Shown: positions 35,001-48,433 of the stretch, one piece after another
Numbering within the stretch: position 1 is the stretch's first letter
Layout of the letters: each line of letters begins with the position of its first letter
Assembly: GCA_963920665.1 (NCBI GenBank)
Contig: OY987271.1
Coordinates: 12,279,350-12,343,349 of the forward strand
Source of the DNA: Straminergon stramineum
Lineage: Eukaryota > Streptophyta > Bryopsida > Hypnales > Calliergonaceae
Reading direction: 5' to 3'
Length of the DNA stretch: 64,000 nucleotides
The notes under the pieces: model-generated
What the model saw: only the letters and a program-made list of their open reading frames with translations
Databases searched by the model: none
What the model was told of the DNA's origin: nothing
Translations under genes and position numbers: made by a program

Positions 35001-36634
35001 AACTTTTTAATGACATAATAGCAAACCATATTACAACTTTAACTAAACATGGGGGAGAATCATAATAATTCTTAGATGTCTCTACAAAATGTTATGCTCA
35101 AGTGAAGTTAGAAAATTGTAGTAGAAACACAAAATGAGCAATCGCAAGGCAATATAGAACTCACATTGTCTGCTTGTGGATACACCAATGAAATCCTCAA
35201 ACATGCTGCAGAAAGTTGAAGAACACAAATGATTCCCTGTAAACAAAGAGAATTTTAGGTTATTCGTGAATCAGTTTTTATAGGTTTAACTGCATAGAAA
35301 CTGATTGTTAGTAAACATTAAAAATAAGTGAAGATCACGATTTTCTGTGCAGATACCTTCAGCTTGTAATTTGTTGGAGTTTGAGCGCCGGAGAACTGAA
35401 GAGTGGACTGAAGTGCGTCCAGGGGATGCAGCAATCCACCTTCAGTTGCAGGACAATACTATCTGCCCTTTCGCAGTGCAGAAAGTCTGCCTTTCATGCA
35501 CGGGTGTCTGTCTGTCTGAGTTGTGGAGGACTGCGGCTTCTCTCTCTCTCCATCACTTGCTCTAACTTAAGTTAACTTAGTTTGCGAATTGGGATCTCCA
35601 GTTGCTTCGTATATGGCAACGCTTCTGTCACATTCTTTTTTCATAGTACCAAATTCTGAAATAATTGTCAAATTAATGATCAAATTAGTCTTTGATTGCT
35701 CACCAAGGGATCAACCAAAAATCATTCATTGTATTCCATAAGTATGGTAGGATTGAAAATTCTACCATTCTTTCAACCAAATAGGTTTCACAAGAGTGAA
35801 GCGCTCTGCAAAATGGATCAAAGAATACTACAAGTATCAGGCATGAATGGCTGCACAAACTGAATGCTTTTTTGTTCCTATTGTAATATACAATTATTAT
35901 CACCCAAAACTTCTATTTTATTTTTTTTCCTGGATTTTATTGCAACCTTAGATATATTTTCTAGGACTTTACCATAGTTGGTTGTTGCAGTTGACTTCCA
36001 AGAAGACTAACCCATGCAATACAATAAATCTCAAGACTTTACATGTAGCTTCCAAGTGACTCTATGTACACAAGTGCAAGCTAATTTTCTTACTTTGCAC
36101 TTTCAAACAAAGTTATATGTCAATAGTTATTTTGCTTTCAATAAGGTATATGGCATCTTTTGCTTGATGGAGATTCTTGATGTTCTAATCACATTGTTGG
36201 ACTCCATGAGTGCTTTCTAGTCAAAGATGCCTCCTTCTAGCCTTTGGTCATAGATTTTGTCGTTTCTTCTTGAGGTTAGAATTTCGTACATGCAAAATTT
36301 ACTCTCATGTCCTCAGCATGGATAGTAAATCTACAAGACTTTTGAACCTAGGATTTATTTGGGGCATGCTAGTCTTGGAGATAACCCACAATCACTCTAG
36401 ACTACATTTCTATCATTTTAGCCAACTAGTTGCATGCACTAGGTTGTTTGTCTATGAAACTACTATTTTGGGGGTAGATATCTTGCTAATTTGGTCACGA
36501 CCTTCTATCTCCTAAATTTTGACCATCTTTGAGCACTAATTCTATCCCTAAAGTTTCAATAAGGTCTATTTTAAGCCCCAAAGGCCTTTTTGGCATTTTT
36601 GCAAGTGTAACACACTTTGAATTATCATGCTTAC
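35001..36634. other. No certain gene
   Basis: A 72-codon frame at 35347-35565 (FERRRTEEWTEVRPGDAA) is preceded by a TGTGCAG acceptor-like site and sits in slightly GC-richer DNA; it could be a stray exon, but no partner exon was found. The rest is AT-rich, with frames of up to 101 codons (36210-36515) that match nothing. Confidence 0.3.
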
Positions 36635-37408
36635 AAGTGATTGCAAGAAACACTTGTCCTATTTTTTGTCCCCTTGCCCTTGGACATATGGTTTTTTGGT
36701 CATAACTTTTGCATCGTAAGTCCGTTTGTCTTGAAATTTGGAATGAAGGTACACATAAAAGTTTCACACATTCTGTACTTTTGGAGGGGTTTTAAAAATT
36801 AATTTACTATTTTTAAAGTGCCCCCGATTGGGTGTCTACCTTGGCCATTTTGGGGGTTTTGAGCCAAAGTTGTATCTAAAAATGCGAATTGGGAGCCACA
36901 AATTGGAGAAACTAGAATTGTACTTGTGTTCCAATGAGAGACGAAGAGTTTTTTGCAAAAAAATTTTGCATGAGGTGTCTACATGAGGCCAAAGTGACCA
37001 TTGTTCGCACACATTTTTGGGGCAGAAAAAAAAAATTTGAAGAAATTTTTGGTGCAATGTGAGAGCAAGCTTGTCTACAAAAAATGGCTTTTTTCTGGGA
37101 ATTTTATGAATTTTTTTTTAATTACTAAAAATGAAAATGTCCATAGACCCCTTTTCTGCTATTATCTATTGCCAGTGGCTTCTACAATACTACATAGTAG
37201 TCTATAGTACTACATAGTAGTTTATAGTACTACATAGTACTATATAGTACAAAATCAACGGTTAAGATCTGCGGGTGCCCGAAATCGACGGTTGAGATTC
37301 GCAGGCATAGTCTGACATGCGAAATTGATAGTAGTCCATAGTACTGCTAGTCCTATGACCAAAAATTGGGTTTTGAGCCAAAAACGTGAAGTGTTTCTTG
37401 GAATCACC
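36635..37408 (+). mobile_element. TIR element family T, copy D (~774 bp)
   Basis: It has the same orientation as copy A. The ends are AAGTGATTGCAAGAAACACT and GTGTTTCTTGGAATCACC. The flanks carry a CTTAC 5-bp direct repeat (36630-36634, 37409-37413). The interior has TACTACATAGTAG words at 37190-37250 and the phrase CCATAGACCCCTTTTCTGC shared with copy A. No transposase frame is present. Confidence 0.82.
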
Positions 37409-39614
37409 CTTACTCATGAATTTTCTACATTAAAAGGTTACATTTGTTGCATAAAGTGGAAGCATATGAGTCCTAGTAACAATGAGATTGTGCAATCATT
37501 TACTTAGTACAAAATAACACCTTGAAAGGCACGAAGTTCAAAAGAAGTAGCATTCCAAATGTGTTCACCAAAGCAAGGATTGAGATGAAGGACATGCAAA
37601 ATTTGCATTTACAAAGAACTCGTGTGATGACCACTAATGGTGAATTGAAGGCATGAAAGAAAATTCTAATCAAATAAAAATGGACCATGGGACTCACCAA
37701 GAGCTTCTTATTCGACCTGGCCTTGGAATGGTAATGGGGAGCCCTAGCCATAATCCTAGAGTGTCCCTTTTACAACTACACAACAGAAATTGAATACAAG
37801 ATTGAGCTTGAGACTAATAAGCCTTGGAATAGTAAGCTATTGGAAAAATTCAATCACTTGGTCTTTACAAGTGAACAATGTAAACTAGCAACCACTTTCA
37901 ATTGGGATAAAGAGAAAACAGATGAAAAGCCACTTTTTGCATGCCTCATTGAGACCTCGAAGCATTGACTAACTCTTAGGATGCAAATATGCAAGGCGGG
38001 TATGGATGGATGGTGTTATAGAGGCTCTACATCTCAAATTGCAAGCCTCATAGAGAGAAATTATAACAAGGATTGAACCGGGTTGGAATGGACACAAGGG
38101 TTACAAGCCTAATGAAGACAACCCTAATTTGACATGGGATGTCCTCACAATTGCTACTACATGGTGTATTTAGTGCACTAGGAGTAAAGTTGTATTTAGA
38201 TTAGAATCATTCAACGTTAGTGAGGTGTGTACGTCACTTTGCCTAGCAAGACATTGTGGTCAAGATGGCAAAGTAAGTCATGCCCAACTTACCACCTCTT
38301 GTTTCAAAGACAACCTTGCCCCAATGCTTACTATCCCCTCCGCAAATAGATGTAGGATCTAAACTAAGTCACTTTGGATGGATGATTGGGCCCCAATCCC
38401 TAAATTGTATGGGGTTTTTTTCTTTTACTATGCAAAATAAAGACCATCTTAGGTAAGAAATCCTCAAACAATTCAAGCTCTAAAAGCATTTTCTAACAAG
38501 AAGGTATATATTTCTTTCTTCCATGCACCAATTCTATTCATCAATGTATCAATAGTGAACATATTGAGGGGTAGACACTATTAGAGCCCTTTGCACTTCT
38601 CACTTCAAAATCCATAACTAATTCCACAAACTAAGGTCACTCTCAAAACAATATGAAACAGCTTGGATTAGATGCCAATTCCATTTGTTTTTTAATGGAA
38701 ATTTCCTGAAAACTATTTCAAGAAGCCAAACTCTTCAAAATTGTAATTGCAAATCATTCGGTAAAAGGTTGCTTTACAGAAACAATTTTAAAAAAACACT
38801 TCCTCTTCAAGATTCTTTGTGATTTGCTATCAATCAAAGTTAAGAACAATCAAAGTTAAGAACTAGACATAAGTTAACAAAAAAAAAACATGGCATTACT
38901 GTTGCTCAGTTGACATTAAAGCATTGAATGGTCAGACGAGTTCTATCAAACTGAATTTGCTCTCATTCTCCTCCAATTTCCATGTGCCAAAGCCTGCTGC
39001 CAACTGAATCATCAAATGATGGAATTCCACCATCAATCAATCGAATTCTTTTTCTGTAGCTTCTAAATGACGCTCTCTTCATCTGACTGACTGCCTGTCC
39101 CCAGTGGACCTGGCGGAATTCTCTACTGAATTTGTGGCATGAAAATTATCAATGAATTCAAGGATCCACTCATGCAATGTTCGGGAAGTTTTTTGAGTTT
39201 TATGGGCTATTTTCCTACAATTCCCACATTGAACCATTTGTTTTTTGTTTGTTTGTTGACACAAGCATGTTGAAGAACACACTGTGAGGGTTTCTGTCAG
39301 GGAGAAAGGCTGATTTCACACCAGATAAACCAACTTGTCACAGCCACGTATCGAACCCGCAACCATTGAACCGTTTTTTCAAGTACAGAGTCCAGTTAGT
39401 TTCTCTATTTCCCATTCAGAATTGATTGTTTTTTTCCACCGGTAATTAGCCAATGTTTTCAGATTGTAACCGGGTTTTTTACCAATTCCGCTAGCTAATT
39501 GTGAACTAGCTGCCGGTTCTTCCTGGACATTGCACTCATGTGCTGGAGGGAGTCAAAGTGGAGCAACACGAGACTTGTGTATGATATTTATCATTTGGGA
39601 AAGGACTGACTTTG
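37409..39614. other. No certain gene; includes a family J fragment
   Basis: AT-rich DNA. 38577-38790 is a fragment of family J in the orientation opposite to the J1 copy at 39615, with AACTAATTCCACAAA and CAATTCCATTTG as landmarks. The tandem phrase CAATCAAAGTTAAGAA occurs twice near 38833-38862. A 67-codon minus-strand frame at 39079-39282 has a CGNC motif but nothing else recognisable. Confidence 0.4.
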
Positions 39615-39923
39615 AAGGTAATCTGCTCTTAAAGCAACCTTTTTTTAAGAACTGATTGCATTTGGGAGGAAGCTGAACTCATTGAAACAATTTTCAGTCA
39701 ATTTTCATAGGAAGAAACATGGAATTGGCATCTAACACAAGTCGTTTTATATTTTTTAGGACCATTGTGGAATTAGTTATGAATTTTTGAAGTTGAAATG
39801 CAGTGGTCACTAGAAGTGACCGCCTCTTTAAATGCACACTTTGGGTACATTGAAGAAAGCAAAATGTACCTCTGTGCTAGAGGGTGCTTTTAGAGCAAGG
39901 GCGCTTTTAAATCACCCTACCTT
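39615..39923. mobile_element. TIR element family J, copy J1 (~309 bp)
   Basis: The ends AAGGTAATCTGCTCTTAAAG and (reversed) AAGGTAGGGTGATTTAAAAG are imperfect inverted repeats. The inside contains GGAATTGGCATCTAACACAA, GAATTAGTTATGAATTTTTG and GGTACATTGAAGAAAGCAAA. A similar full-length copy lies at 50094-50423, and partial copies at 38577, 40795 and 48786. No coding capacity is seen. Confidence 0.65.
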
Positions 39924-41805
39924 ATTAGTTGAATGATGTCTATAACCTAATCAAAGAGTGAGTGGGTTCATAACATTGTTTACGAATGAGCTAAGGCAAG
40001 GGGCTCTTTTGCATCCTTGAAAAGAGGAGTTTTATTTCAATCAAAGCTTGGGACTAAAAGCTATTCCATCTGAAGTAAGTTAGACGGATAAGCCTCAAAA
40101 ACAAAAAAAAGAAGGACAAGAATTATAAATAAAAGTTTTAAAAAATGAATTTCTCCTGGAATATATTTTTATCTATATGGAAAGCTTTTATTCATTCTAT
40201 TTGGATCATTGATGTGAGTGTTATGGAGAGTATTGTTTTGCAAGCAATCCAAGTATCTTCTCAAAAAAAATTCATATAAGATTTCATTTTCAAACTCAAT
40301 TTTCAAATTTTCAAAAGATTAAAAGGTTAGTAGGGGGACAAGATTGTTGCCTAGAAAAATCTCATTGTTAGGATTGATGTATTTCAATTCCATCTTAGAG
40401 TTATGAATTATTTAAGTCCTCTTTCCATCTTACACCTGCTTCTACTTAACAATTTTTCAAAGAATGAAAATCAAGTCTTTTTTGTCTCCCTTGCCTTGTT
40501 GAAATTTTTAGAAAAAATCCTCATAAAAAGACAAATGATAGAAATGGAAAGAAAAATTGAAATTATATGAGGTTTTTTTAATTATGAATTTTTGAAGTAT
40601 GCTACCCAATTGGCTCTAAAGAGTCTCTAGACTACTCCAAAACCAACAAAAAAATGTATACATAATGGTCATCTTACATAACAATATTCACCAAAAAGGC
40701 AAGGGGAAACTTTTGCATCCTTTAAAAGGGAACCTCTATAAGGTAGTGTGCTCATTAACCATCCATTTAAGGGTTGTTGGGCCTTTTTGATGGTTTTCAG
40801 ATGCCCAAAAATATTTTCCAGTATTTTTCACTTGAAGAAAAATTGATGTGGAATCTAACATAAGTAGTTTCATATTTTTTGGAGCATTTATGAATTACTT
40901 ATGAATTTCCAAAGAATTTTGTGGTAGGCACCTATTCTTGATCATAGGCCTTGCAAAGCCAACATATGTGCAATCTAAAAAAAGACATGGCTTGACCAAA
41001 AACAAGCACTATAACATTCAAAAAGTAATACAAGAGGTTTCTAAATGCAACCATTACTAAACTTAAACAAACCCTAAATTCTTTTAACATGTGTAAGAAG
41101 GCAATTGAGCAATCAATTCTCATTTAGAAAAATTAAGTGGACACACCCTAGCTTTGAAATGGCCCCTTTGACCCTTATTCCATCCATTGGCAAAGTATGA
41201 ATCAATACCTAACAAATCTTATTTATGCTCTCACATTATTGGCAATCCATTTTAGAACCACTAACTGTCCATTTCAGAGGTACCTATTGGGTTATTTGAA
41301 GAAGATGGTTACAATGACAACATACTACTACACTAAACAAAATTGTCTTCTATAGGAGGCACCCCCTTTCCAATCACCCCCCATTTCAACCCTGTAGACT
41401 ATTTTTAATTTCTTTCCGATCAAGTAATCAAGAGTGCTGATTAATTATGGCATAGTTCCTAGTGTGGTTGTGGCACATTATGATTGGCTAAAGGGCTGTC
41501 AATATTGCAACTAGCCCTTGGTTGGAAATAGAAGATCTATATGACCAATATGGATCGAAAAGAATGTAGAGCTAAAAAATTCATAATAATTATGTTTTGA
41601 GAAATAAAATTATGGAAAAATATGGAATCCTTCCCAACTCTGTTTGTGTACACAGGAAAATTCTCCCACTTGAGAATCCATGGCTCCATATATTTGTAAT
41701 TGCTTAAGAGGTTGGAAATGGGTCGTATGTCCTATCACTCCTCAACCCAATCCAATCCTTGAATCAACTAATGAATCCCTCCCATTTATCTAGCAAAGGA
41801 TAATA
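39924..41805. other. No certain gene; repeat fragments
   Basis: 40795-40930 is a diverged family J fragment. 40160-40280 resembles the interior of element F1 (CTATATG(G/T)(A/G)AAGCTTT, TTCATTC(T/C)ATTTGGAT). AGGCAAGGGG...TTTTGCATCCTT occurs twice (40005, 40695). Open frames are under 65 codons. Confidence 0.4.
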
Positions 41806-41814
41806 CCTTCCAAC

Positions 41815-42049
41815 AGCTAGGGTGGATTGACCCCTTTGTTCGTCCCCCCTTAGTCGATCCAGGGGTGTATGTAAAAAAATGACCCCCTATTTTGTGCTTC
41901 ATTAATTTATTATCTGTCACTCACCTAACTAATTTGGGGTCTCTAATTGCAAATATGAATTCAAAATTTTCAAATTTTTTCATGTGTGACAAATAAAAAA
42001 TTTCAAGGTTTTCCCTTAGGGACGAGTGAGGGGGTCAATCCACCCCAAC
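41815..42049. mobile_element. TIR element family H, copy H1 (~235 bp) with 9-bp target duplication
   Basis: Inverted ends share GGGTGGATTGACCCC near the edges, followed inward by a less exact CGTCCC match. The 9-bp sequence CCTTCCAAC flanks both sides (41806-41814, 42050-42058). A 9-bp duplication is typical of Mutator-like elements, but the TIR is short for that group. A half copy is at 42559 and an interrupted, inverted copy at 49725. Confidence 0.72.
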
Positions 42050-42058
42050 CCTTCCAAC

Positions 42059-45000
42059 CATTGGGGAAGACCATTTCTTGGTTATACAATGTTATGCTAC
42101 TCACTTAAAGCAATCATAATATTTCCAAACATGGCCACAACATGCATGAAGTCAACCTAAAAAAGTCACTTCTTGCCATGAATTTATACTTAGAAAATCA
42201 AGAGTTTGAGTTTCCTTGGGTGTGAGAGTTGTTGCGGTGTCGCTTTGGCCACATGGTTAAACCATGCTTGCTAAGTACATGGGGTTGCCTCACAAGAGTT
42301 CATTAATAGTCCACAAGTTTCAAGAGAAAAAAAATTATACTCAAAAGGTTTTAAAAAAAGTCACTTCTTGCAATGAATTAGCACTCTAAAGGTAGAAATT
42401 CCTATTACAGTCACTAATCACTCCATCACCATCATCCACTACAATGATTGTGGCCACTACCTCAACCTAAAGAAACCCAAATGTCATTTACTAGAAAAAA
42501 GTCTGTCATGGATTAATGTAAGATAAGACTCTCCTGATGGGGTCCATCATTCCCGGCCAGGGTGGATTGACCCCCTTGCTCATCCCCCTCAGGTCATTCC
42601 AAGGGTGCATGTAAGAAAAAAGACCCCCTATTTTGTGCTTCATTAATTTATCTTCCCTAGCTGTCAGTGATGGGTCTTTCACCTCTGATGGGTTGATTGC
42701 CTGATTTAAGTTAGTTTATATGCCTTCTGATCAATCAATTTATGAACAAGTATATTTATATCAAAAAGATTAAATTAAATTAAATCTTTACTGAAGTGAA
42801 TGATATGCTGGTCCCTAACTTTAGCCTTTCAGAAATTTCTAAAAAGATTCCCTGCTCACTTCACTTGCAGGTCTGGTGAGGTCAGACAAAATGGATTGAT
42901 GAGGAATTGAGGATATCCTGGCAGGGCAGCACCCCCAATAGTGGAACTTAAGAAAGTACTATTTGCTCATTTGTTTAAATAAAATAAAATAAAAAAATAC
43001 GGAGTAAAAAACTAACTTAAAAAAAGTACAATTTGCACAGACCTGAAAATGCTGATTTAAGTTAAAAGGTTAACTAGTATGCCCTGTGGCGATGCCACAA
43101 CCAAAATCAAAGCAATAGTAATTTTCTAGTTTTCTAATTTTTTTGATTTGAAATAACTTTGAAATTCAATAATTTTCACATCGTAGATCCAAACGTCTTG
43201 AAACTAAGCCCATGCACCCCTCCTCGCCGAGGGCTTTCCAACGATACCAAGCATGCAGTTGGGGGACGCATGGTCCAGGAGATCTCAACAAAACAAAACA
43301 AACAAACGGCTTGTCTTAATGTATGGATAGGAATTTGATTTAAGTTAATTGTAGGTCTAGGGTGCGGGACTCCATCATCCTGTCCACGAAGTACCATTTT
43401 TTTAATTTATTATTTGTAACATAAGAATGGAATTTCATTGCAAGGGGCAATGTACAGGACTAAGTAGGAAGCTTAAGCTTAATCCCTTTGTCCCCAAATA
43501 AACTCAGATTATCTGGAAATAGCTAGATTAACATGTGAGTTGCTCTTATGTTTAGGGGATTGCATAGTTATAGTAGCTTATAATGAACCCCACTAGGTGT
43601 GAAATAGTGGAACAATGGTCATATTGAAAACAAGAATTGAAAGTGACAAAAAAAATTTCCTTTTCGGAATTGCTCCAATGGTATTAATTTTGATCATTTT
43701 CCGAGCAGCATCAGTACAGTGACATCTACTAATGTCCTCTATATTCAATTCCAACAATGTCCTGTGACTCAACTTTAGGAAATTCTCAACAAGAGATTTG
43801 TTAGTAGCGTTTTTTGTGTAGTTGTGGGTTGTATTATTTGCCTTTGGTTGGTTAGGGGTTGCATTTTGTTTTGCTTTGCAAGGATCAAATTGCTATATAA
43901 TGTTATCTACAGATCCTTTTGCTTCAGGGGGTGCCATCCAACTTCCAGTTGTTGTTGATCAAGTTGTGGAAGACCAATTTCTTGCACCATAGTGAATTTA
44001 ATTTGTGTTAAAGTATACTTGGAAACCCCAAATTTATTTCGAGATATAGGGAGTATTTTAAAGCATGCCCACTAGGCTTGAAAAACAGATGAACGTCTTA
44101 GAGAAGCCATGCAATTTACAAAGGAAATTGGCGTTTGGACTTGAAAACAAGCTCATTTTATTAGCCAATGCTTGGCTTGAAAACAATATGTCTCAACTAA
44201 TTGGTGGTCTTTTTCCCCACAAGGACTTCAAAGGGTTCATTCATTATGTTTTCAAATTGAGCCACCATGTTTGGTGGTGATGCTTTTATAAGGTGGGTAT
44301 CTCCCCCACCCCACCCAAAAAAACCCACCACTTCTTATTCGTTGGCCTAGTTACTATTATTAGATTGATCAAATTTTCATATTTTCTTATCAACAAGTGA
44401 AAGGAGGTTCCCTAGCACTGAAGAGCGAAGCATTTAGATACCGCATGAAATAATTAAAAATAGTTCTATTTTTTTTGGTAGATTGTTTTTAGAAATCACA
44501 CCTTCCACATATCTACATATATTTTTTCCAGAGATGTACACATGACGATGACGTGTGATTTGGTGTATACTTACCATATTGATAACAATAATAACATGAC
44601 AAAGTCAGGCTCAATCCATTGAACTGACCTGAAGGGCAAAACATAAGTAAGTTAACAAGTTATCATAGGTGATTGTGAAGTTTTAACATGAATTGCACAT
44701 CATATTCAGCAATCAAAGGAAATTATTGTACTGTACTGCCCTTGATTGGTGCTTGCTCAAGTGCTGCTGATGGATGGAAGGGAAGCCACCTTCAAAACTC
44801 AAACATACAGTCCCTGTGTTTCAATAAAAAAAAAATAAATAAAAAACTCAAACATACCCATCAAGCCATTTCTGCTTCAAAATGTACCCTCAGTAGTTTG
44901 ATGCTTTTACAGTGGGTACACCTGAAATTGCATCATGCCTAAAATCATACATCATCACTCTGGGTACATCTCTGAAATCAGTATGTACCTATGTGGAAGA

Positions 45001-45426
45001 AATGGTTTTACAACATCTACAAGAAAGAAGTTGGTGCCTTTATCACTTTTGCATACGGGATTCAAATGTGGCCTTCTTTGGTGTGTTGGAACCTCCTCTC
45101 ACCTGCCGACAAGAAAATATGAAAATTTGACCAATCTAAAGAATACTTTATATCTATAGGTCAGGTAATCCCCCTTGAGGCTGATTGCACAACTTTCAAC
45201 CTTTTGTCCTATCACAAGTGAGGATTTCAAGCCTCTTACTTATTAAATTGGCCCGGCTTCTAGGTGTAAAGAATCTTTGATAAAAGTAACTAGATTTGGG
45301 AGCCAAAAAAAGGTGTTTGGGGGGGGGCACCTACCTTACACATCAGAGTTTAGGGTCAATTTTTCATTTACCCATTATCCATATGTCAAATATTTAAACT
45401 TTATTCATATTGTGTACAAAAATATA
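42059..45426. other. No certain gene; includes half copy of family H (42559-42656)
   Basis: 42559-42656 repeats the left half of H1 (GGGTGGATTGACCCCCTTG to CTTCATTAATTTATC) and then stops matching. Elsewhere the DNA is AT-rich, with a C-rich patch at 44301-44335. Frames of 60-85 codons (43176, 44065, 44688) show no recognisable domain. Confidence 0.4.
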
Positions 45427-45507
45427 CTCCTTTTGTTTGGAAATAGTGTATCCATTCTCAGTGGTGATTGCATTGAGAATGGATACACTATTTCCAAACG
45501 AAAGGAG
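45427..45507. mobile_element. Stowaway-like hairpin MITE, 81 bp, TA target
   Basis: The arms, 34 bp each, match at 33 positions and begin CTCCTTTTGTTTGGAAATAG. The 13-bp loop is GTGGTGATTGCAT. TA flanks both sides (45425-45426, 45508-45509). The CTCC(T/C)...GTTTGGAAATA start is close to plant Stowaway/mariner ends. Its near-perfect arms suggest recent formation or a small-RNA hairpin. Confidence 0.85.
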
Positions 45508-45509
45508 TA

Positions 45510-47978
45510 CATACTAATAAATTGTATAATCTCCTTACAATTGTTAGTAAGATTCAATGAATATTATAAGACAATTTTATTATAGAAATTATAATCAGAA
45601 TGCTTATTTGGATGGTTTTAGGCATAGTTAATTACTCATGAGAAATCTTCGGTGTAAATGAAATGGAGGTTCAATTCTTATGATGTATAGAATTTCCAAT
45701 TTTATAGCTATAGAATTTTAAAGGGTGTGCATTTGTACAAATGTAGATGGATTTATTTGTATTTGTTCACAAATTGACTAATAATAAGAAAAATATGTGC
45801 AATACTATGATGGCACTATTGTTCTTAAAGATGCATATTTTTAAACTGTTATGTATTGTCACACACTTAACTCTTATTGTTGACCATTTAAAAAATCTAT
45901 AAATTTCAAAGTAGAAGTTTGAAGGAACATAACTTTTTCAATAATTACAAATTGCATTCCTCTACCATTGATGAAATTTACGATGAAGTTTTATCAAGCC
46001 TAATCTCTAATTCACTTTACAACTTTGAAAATTACAAAATTCATGTAATTACAAATTCTAGATGATAAAGCTAAGGGTGCATACCTTTCAAAGGCTCTAG
46101 AAATGACTTTCTAATCCAAAAAATGGAAACACATGAAGCATCTAAATTTTGTTGTCTAAGTTATAAAAATGACTAGAAAAATGTAGAAAAGATGAGGAAC
46201 ATTCAAAATATAGAAGATGAAGGACCAAGGCAACCTTTCCAAGGCCCAAAATTTTTCTTATGATTTAGCAAATAGTAACCATCTCCTAATGTGAATAACT
46301 CCTAACTAATTTTGATAGAGAAAATTAAAGAAGAAGTTCAAATTTGATGAGAAAGCAAGTGTATAGCACTTTCATCAATACAATTGTAAGCAATCAAGTT
46401 GGAAACCATAATTATATCACGTAATTCATATAGTTGTGAATTCAAAATACATATTTGAAGTGATTGATTGTGTCATCAAAAACACTAGACTACCCAATCA
46501 CAATACAATTAGTCTAGTCTTCAAGAGGTCTCTATTTGTGCCATTTATTCCTTCACATTGCACAACTTAGACTTAAAATATCAACCATTGATATACATGA
46601 GGTAAATATGTTTGAACAATGAGTGGTATAAACATGATAGCTTACTTCACTAAATACAAATGTACAATTGCCCCAATGAGAGTGTGAGGTATAAAAACTA
46701 GATTGAAACCAACATAATATTTATAGTATATTGAAACCTCCCTAATTGCACCCTCTCCTTTAACTCAATTTTGTAATAACATCAAAATCCTTACAAATGT
46801 TTTCAACTCAATATTCCATATGTACTTGCCCTTTCATGTCCTCCAATTTTGCAAGAAGTTCCAATACAAATGTAATAAACTGTAAAGAATTTCATTGTCT
46901 AAAGTGACAAAGTTTTGGATAGGAAAAATTTACAATTACTTTAATATTGTCCATATGTTGTATATGTTCTACAATATTTTTACACGGACTCCACAGAATC
47001 CACACCTCAAATGAGGCTGTTTGTTTTGTTTGTTTGTTGCAGTGAAATCTCTAGAGCTATGCATCCTCTGACCACATTCTTGGCACCGTTAGAAAACTTT
47101 GCACAAGGAGGGATGTACGGCAATTGTTGTTTTTCATTTGTTTTAGGCAATGCAAAAAAACAACAATCATGGTAAGGATGAAGCTATTTACATCAATGAA
47201 AATGGATGAAACTTGCAATCTAGAGATGGAATTTTATTTATTCATCCAAAATGATGTACGTTCATCCAAAATAGAGTAATATTGTCTCAAGATTTGGAGG
47301 TCTGTCATGTTGGATGTCATGCAAATTAGCGATTTCATCCATAGTAATGCAAGAATATTTCACCAAATATTTCCTATAAAAAAATTTCATTGAGTTTAGC
47401 GAAAATTCACTCAAAAAAGAACCCCTAGTGCACATACTTGTTTTGTGGTGTTCTAACTCGAGGTGGAAAAAATATTGAATTCAGAAGTTTTTCAGAATTA
47501 CTAAGAATTTAAAAAAATAGAAAATTACTTTCACTTTTACTTTATTTTATATATATATACTGAAATTTGATTTTCCCAAGGCAGGCCATGCAATTAGGGA
47601 GGATTCAAGTTGGATGTACTGGTAAATCTTGGTCCCTTCAATTGTTTACCACCTGTTGCTCATGGAGGATACATCCTCCATTTGAACTATGCCCTGTATG
47701 AGCAGATTTACCTTGGGGAAAATGCAGGAATTTTTTGTTTTTTGCAAATTCGGATATCATATTTGCAAACAGAGACCCCAAATTAACTAGGAGAGGTCTA
47801 GAACATACCCTAGACACGGCTCAAAATGGAGGGCATTTTTTACTTTTACCCCAGATAACCCACAAAATTACCCTGCGGGGCCCAGTTTGAATGGAGGATT
47901 TAACGTCCTGCGTTGCTTATCAGCATGGAATCTCCGTCCGTCAGCCATTGTAAGTTCGTAACTTTACTGGTGAATGGA
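45510..47978. other. No recognisable gene
   Basis: About 2.5 kb of AT-rich DNA with no open frame over 60 codons, no tandem array and no clear inverted repeat. GC rises in the last 150 bp before the GC-rich element at 47982. Confidence 0.5.
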
Positions 47979-47981
47979 TAA

Positions 47982-48430
47982 GGCCATCCCCACTCCCACT
48001 CGCCCAACCTGGCCGGGGTAGGTTTGGCCGGGCCCGGGAGCCATAACAGTCCCCACCGTGGCACGGGGCACAGTATTCCAAGCACCGGGCGCGCCCAATT
48101 TTGCCCGGGGTACCTCAGCTGGGCGTGCACGGGGAAATTTTGAGCGAGCCCGGAGTTGACTACTTTTCTAGCATTTTCGTGTCCCAGCTTCAAACTGGAG
48201 CTTGTCAGATGAACAGTAGCAGCTCACAACAGTCCGGAATTCAATTTTTTGGGAATAAAAAACTCAGTGGCCATAATGGCAGTCCGGAAGAGAAGGATGG
48301 GCACCTTTGGGCGGGGCGAGTTGGCCGGCCCACGCTGGGGACTCACGGACCCGCAGTGCCCGGGCTGCAGACAGTGCCCTCCAAGCGTCGTTCCCCGTGG
48401 GGATTTGACCGCCCCAAGGTGGCGATGCTC
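47982..48430. mobile_element. GC-rich Harbinger/Tourist-like MITE (~449 bp), TAA target
   Basis: The left end GGCCATCCCCACTCCCAC and the right end, reversed, GAGCATCGCCACCTTGGG are imperfect inverted repeats. TAA flanks both sides (47979-47981, 48431-48433). A 3-bp TWA target and a GAGCATC(T/G)CCA-like end fit PIF/Harbinger MITEs. It is a sharp GC-rich island in AT-rich DNA. The overlapping frames of 70-110 codons on both strands come from low stop density at high GC, not from a gene. Confidence 0.68.
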
Positions 48431-48433
48431 TAA

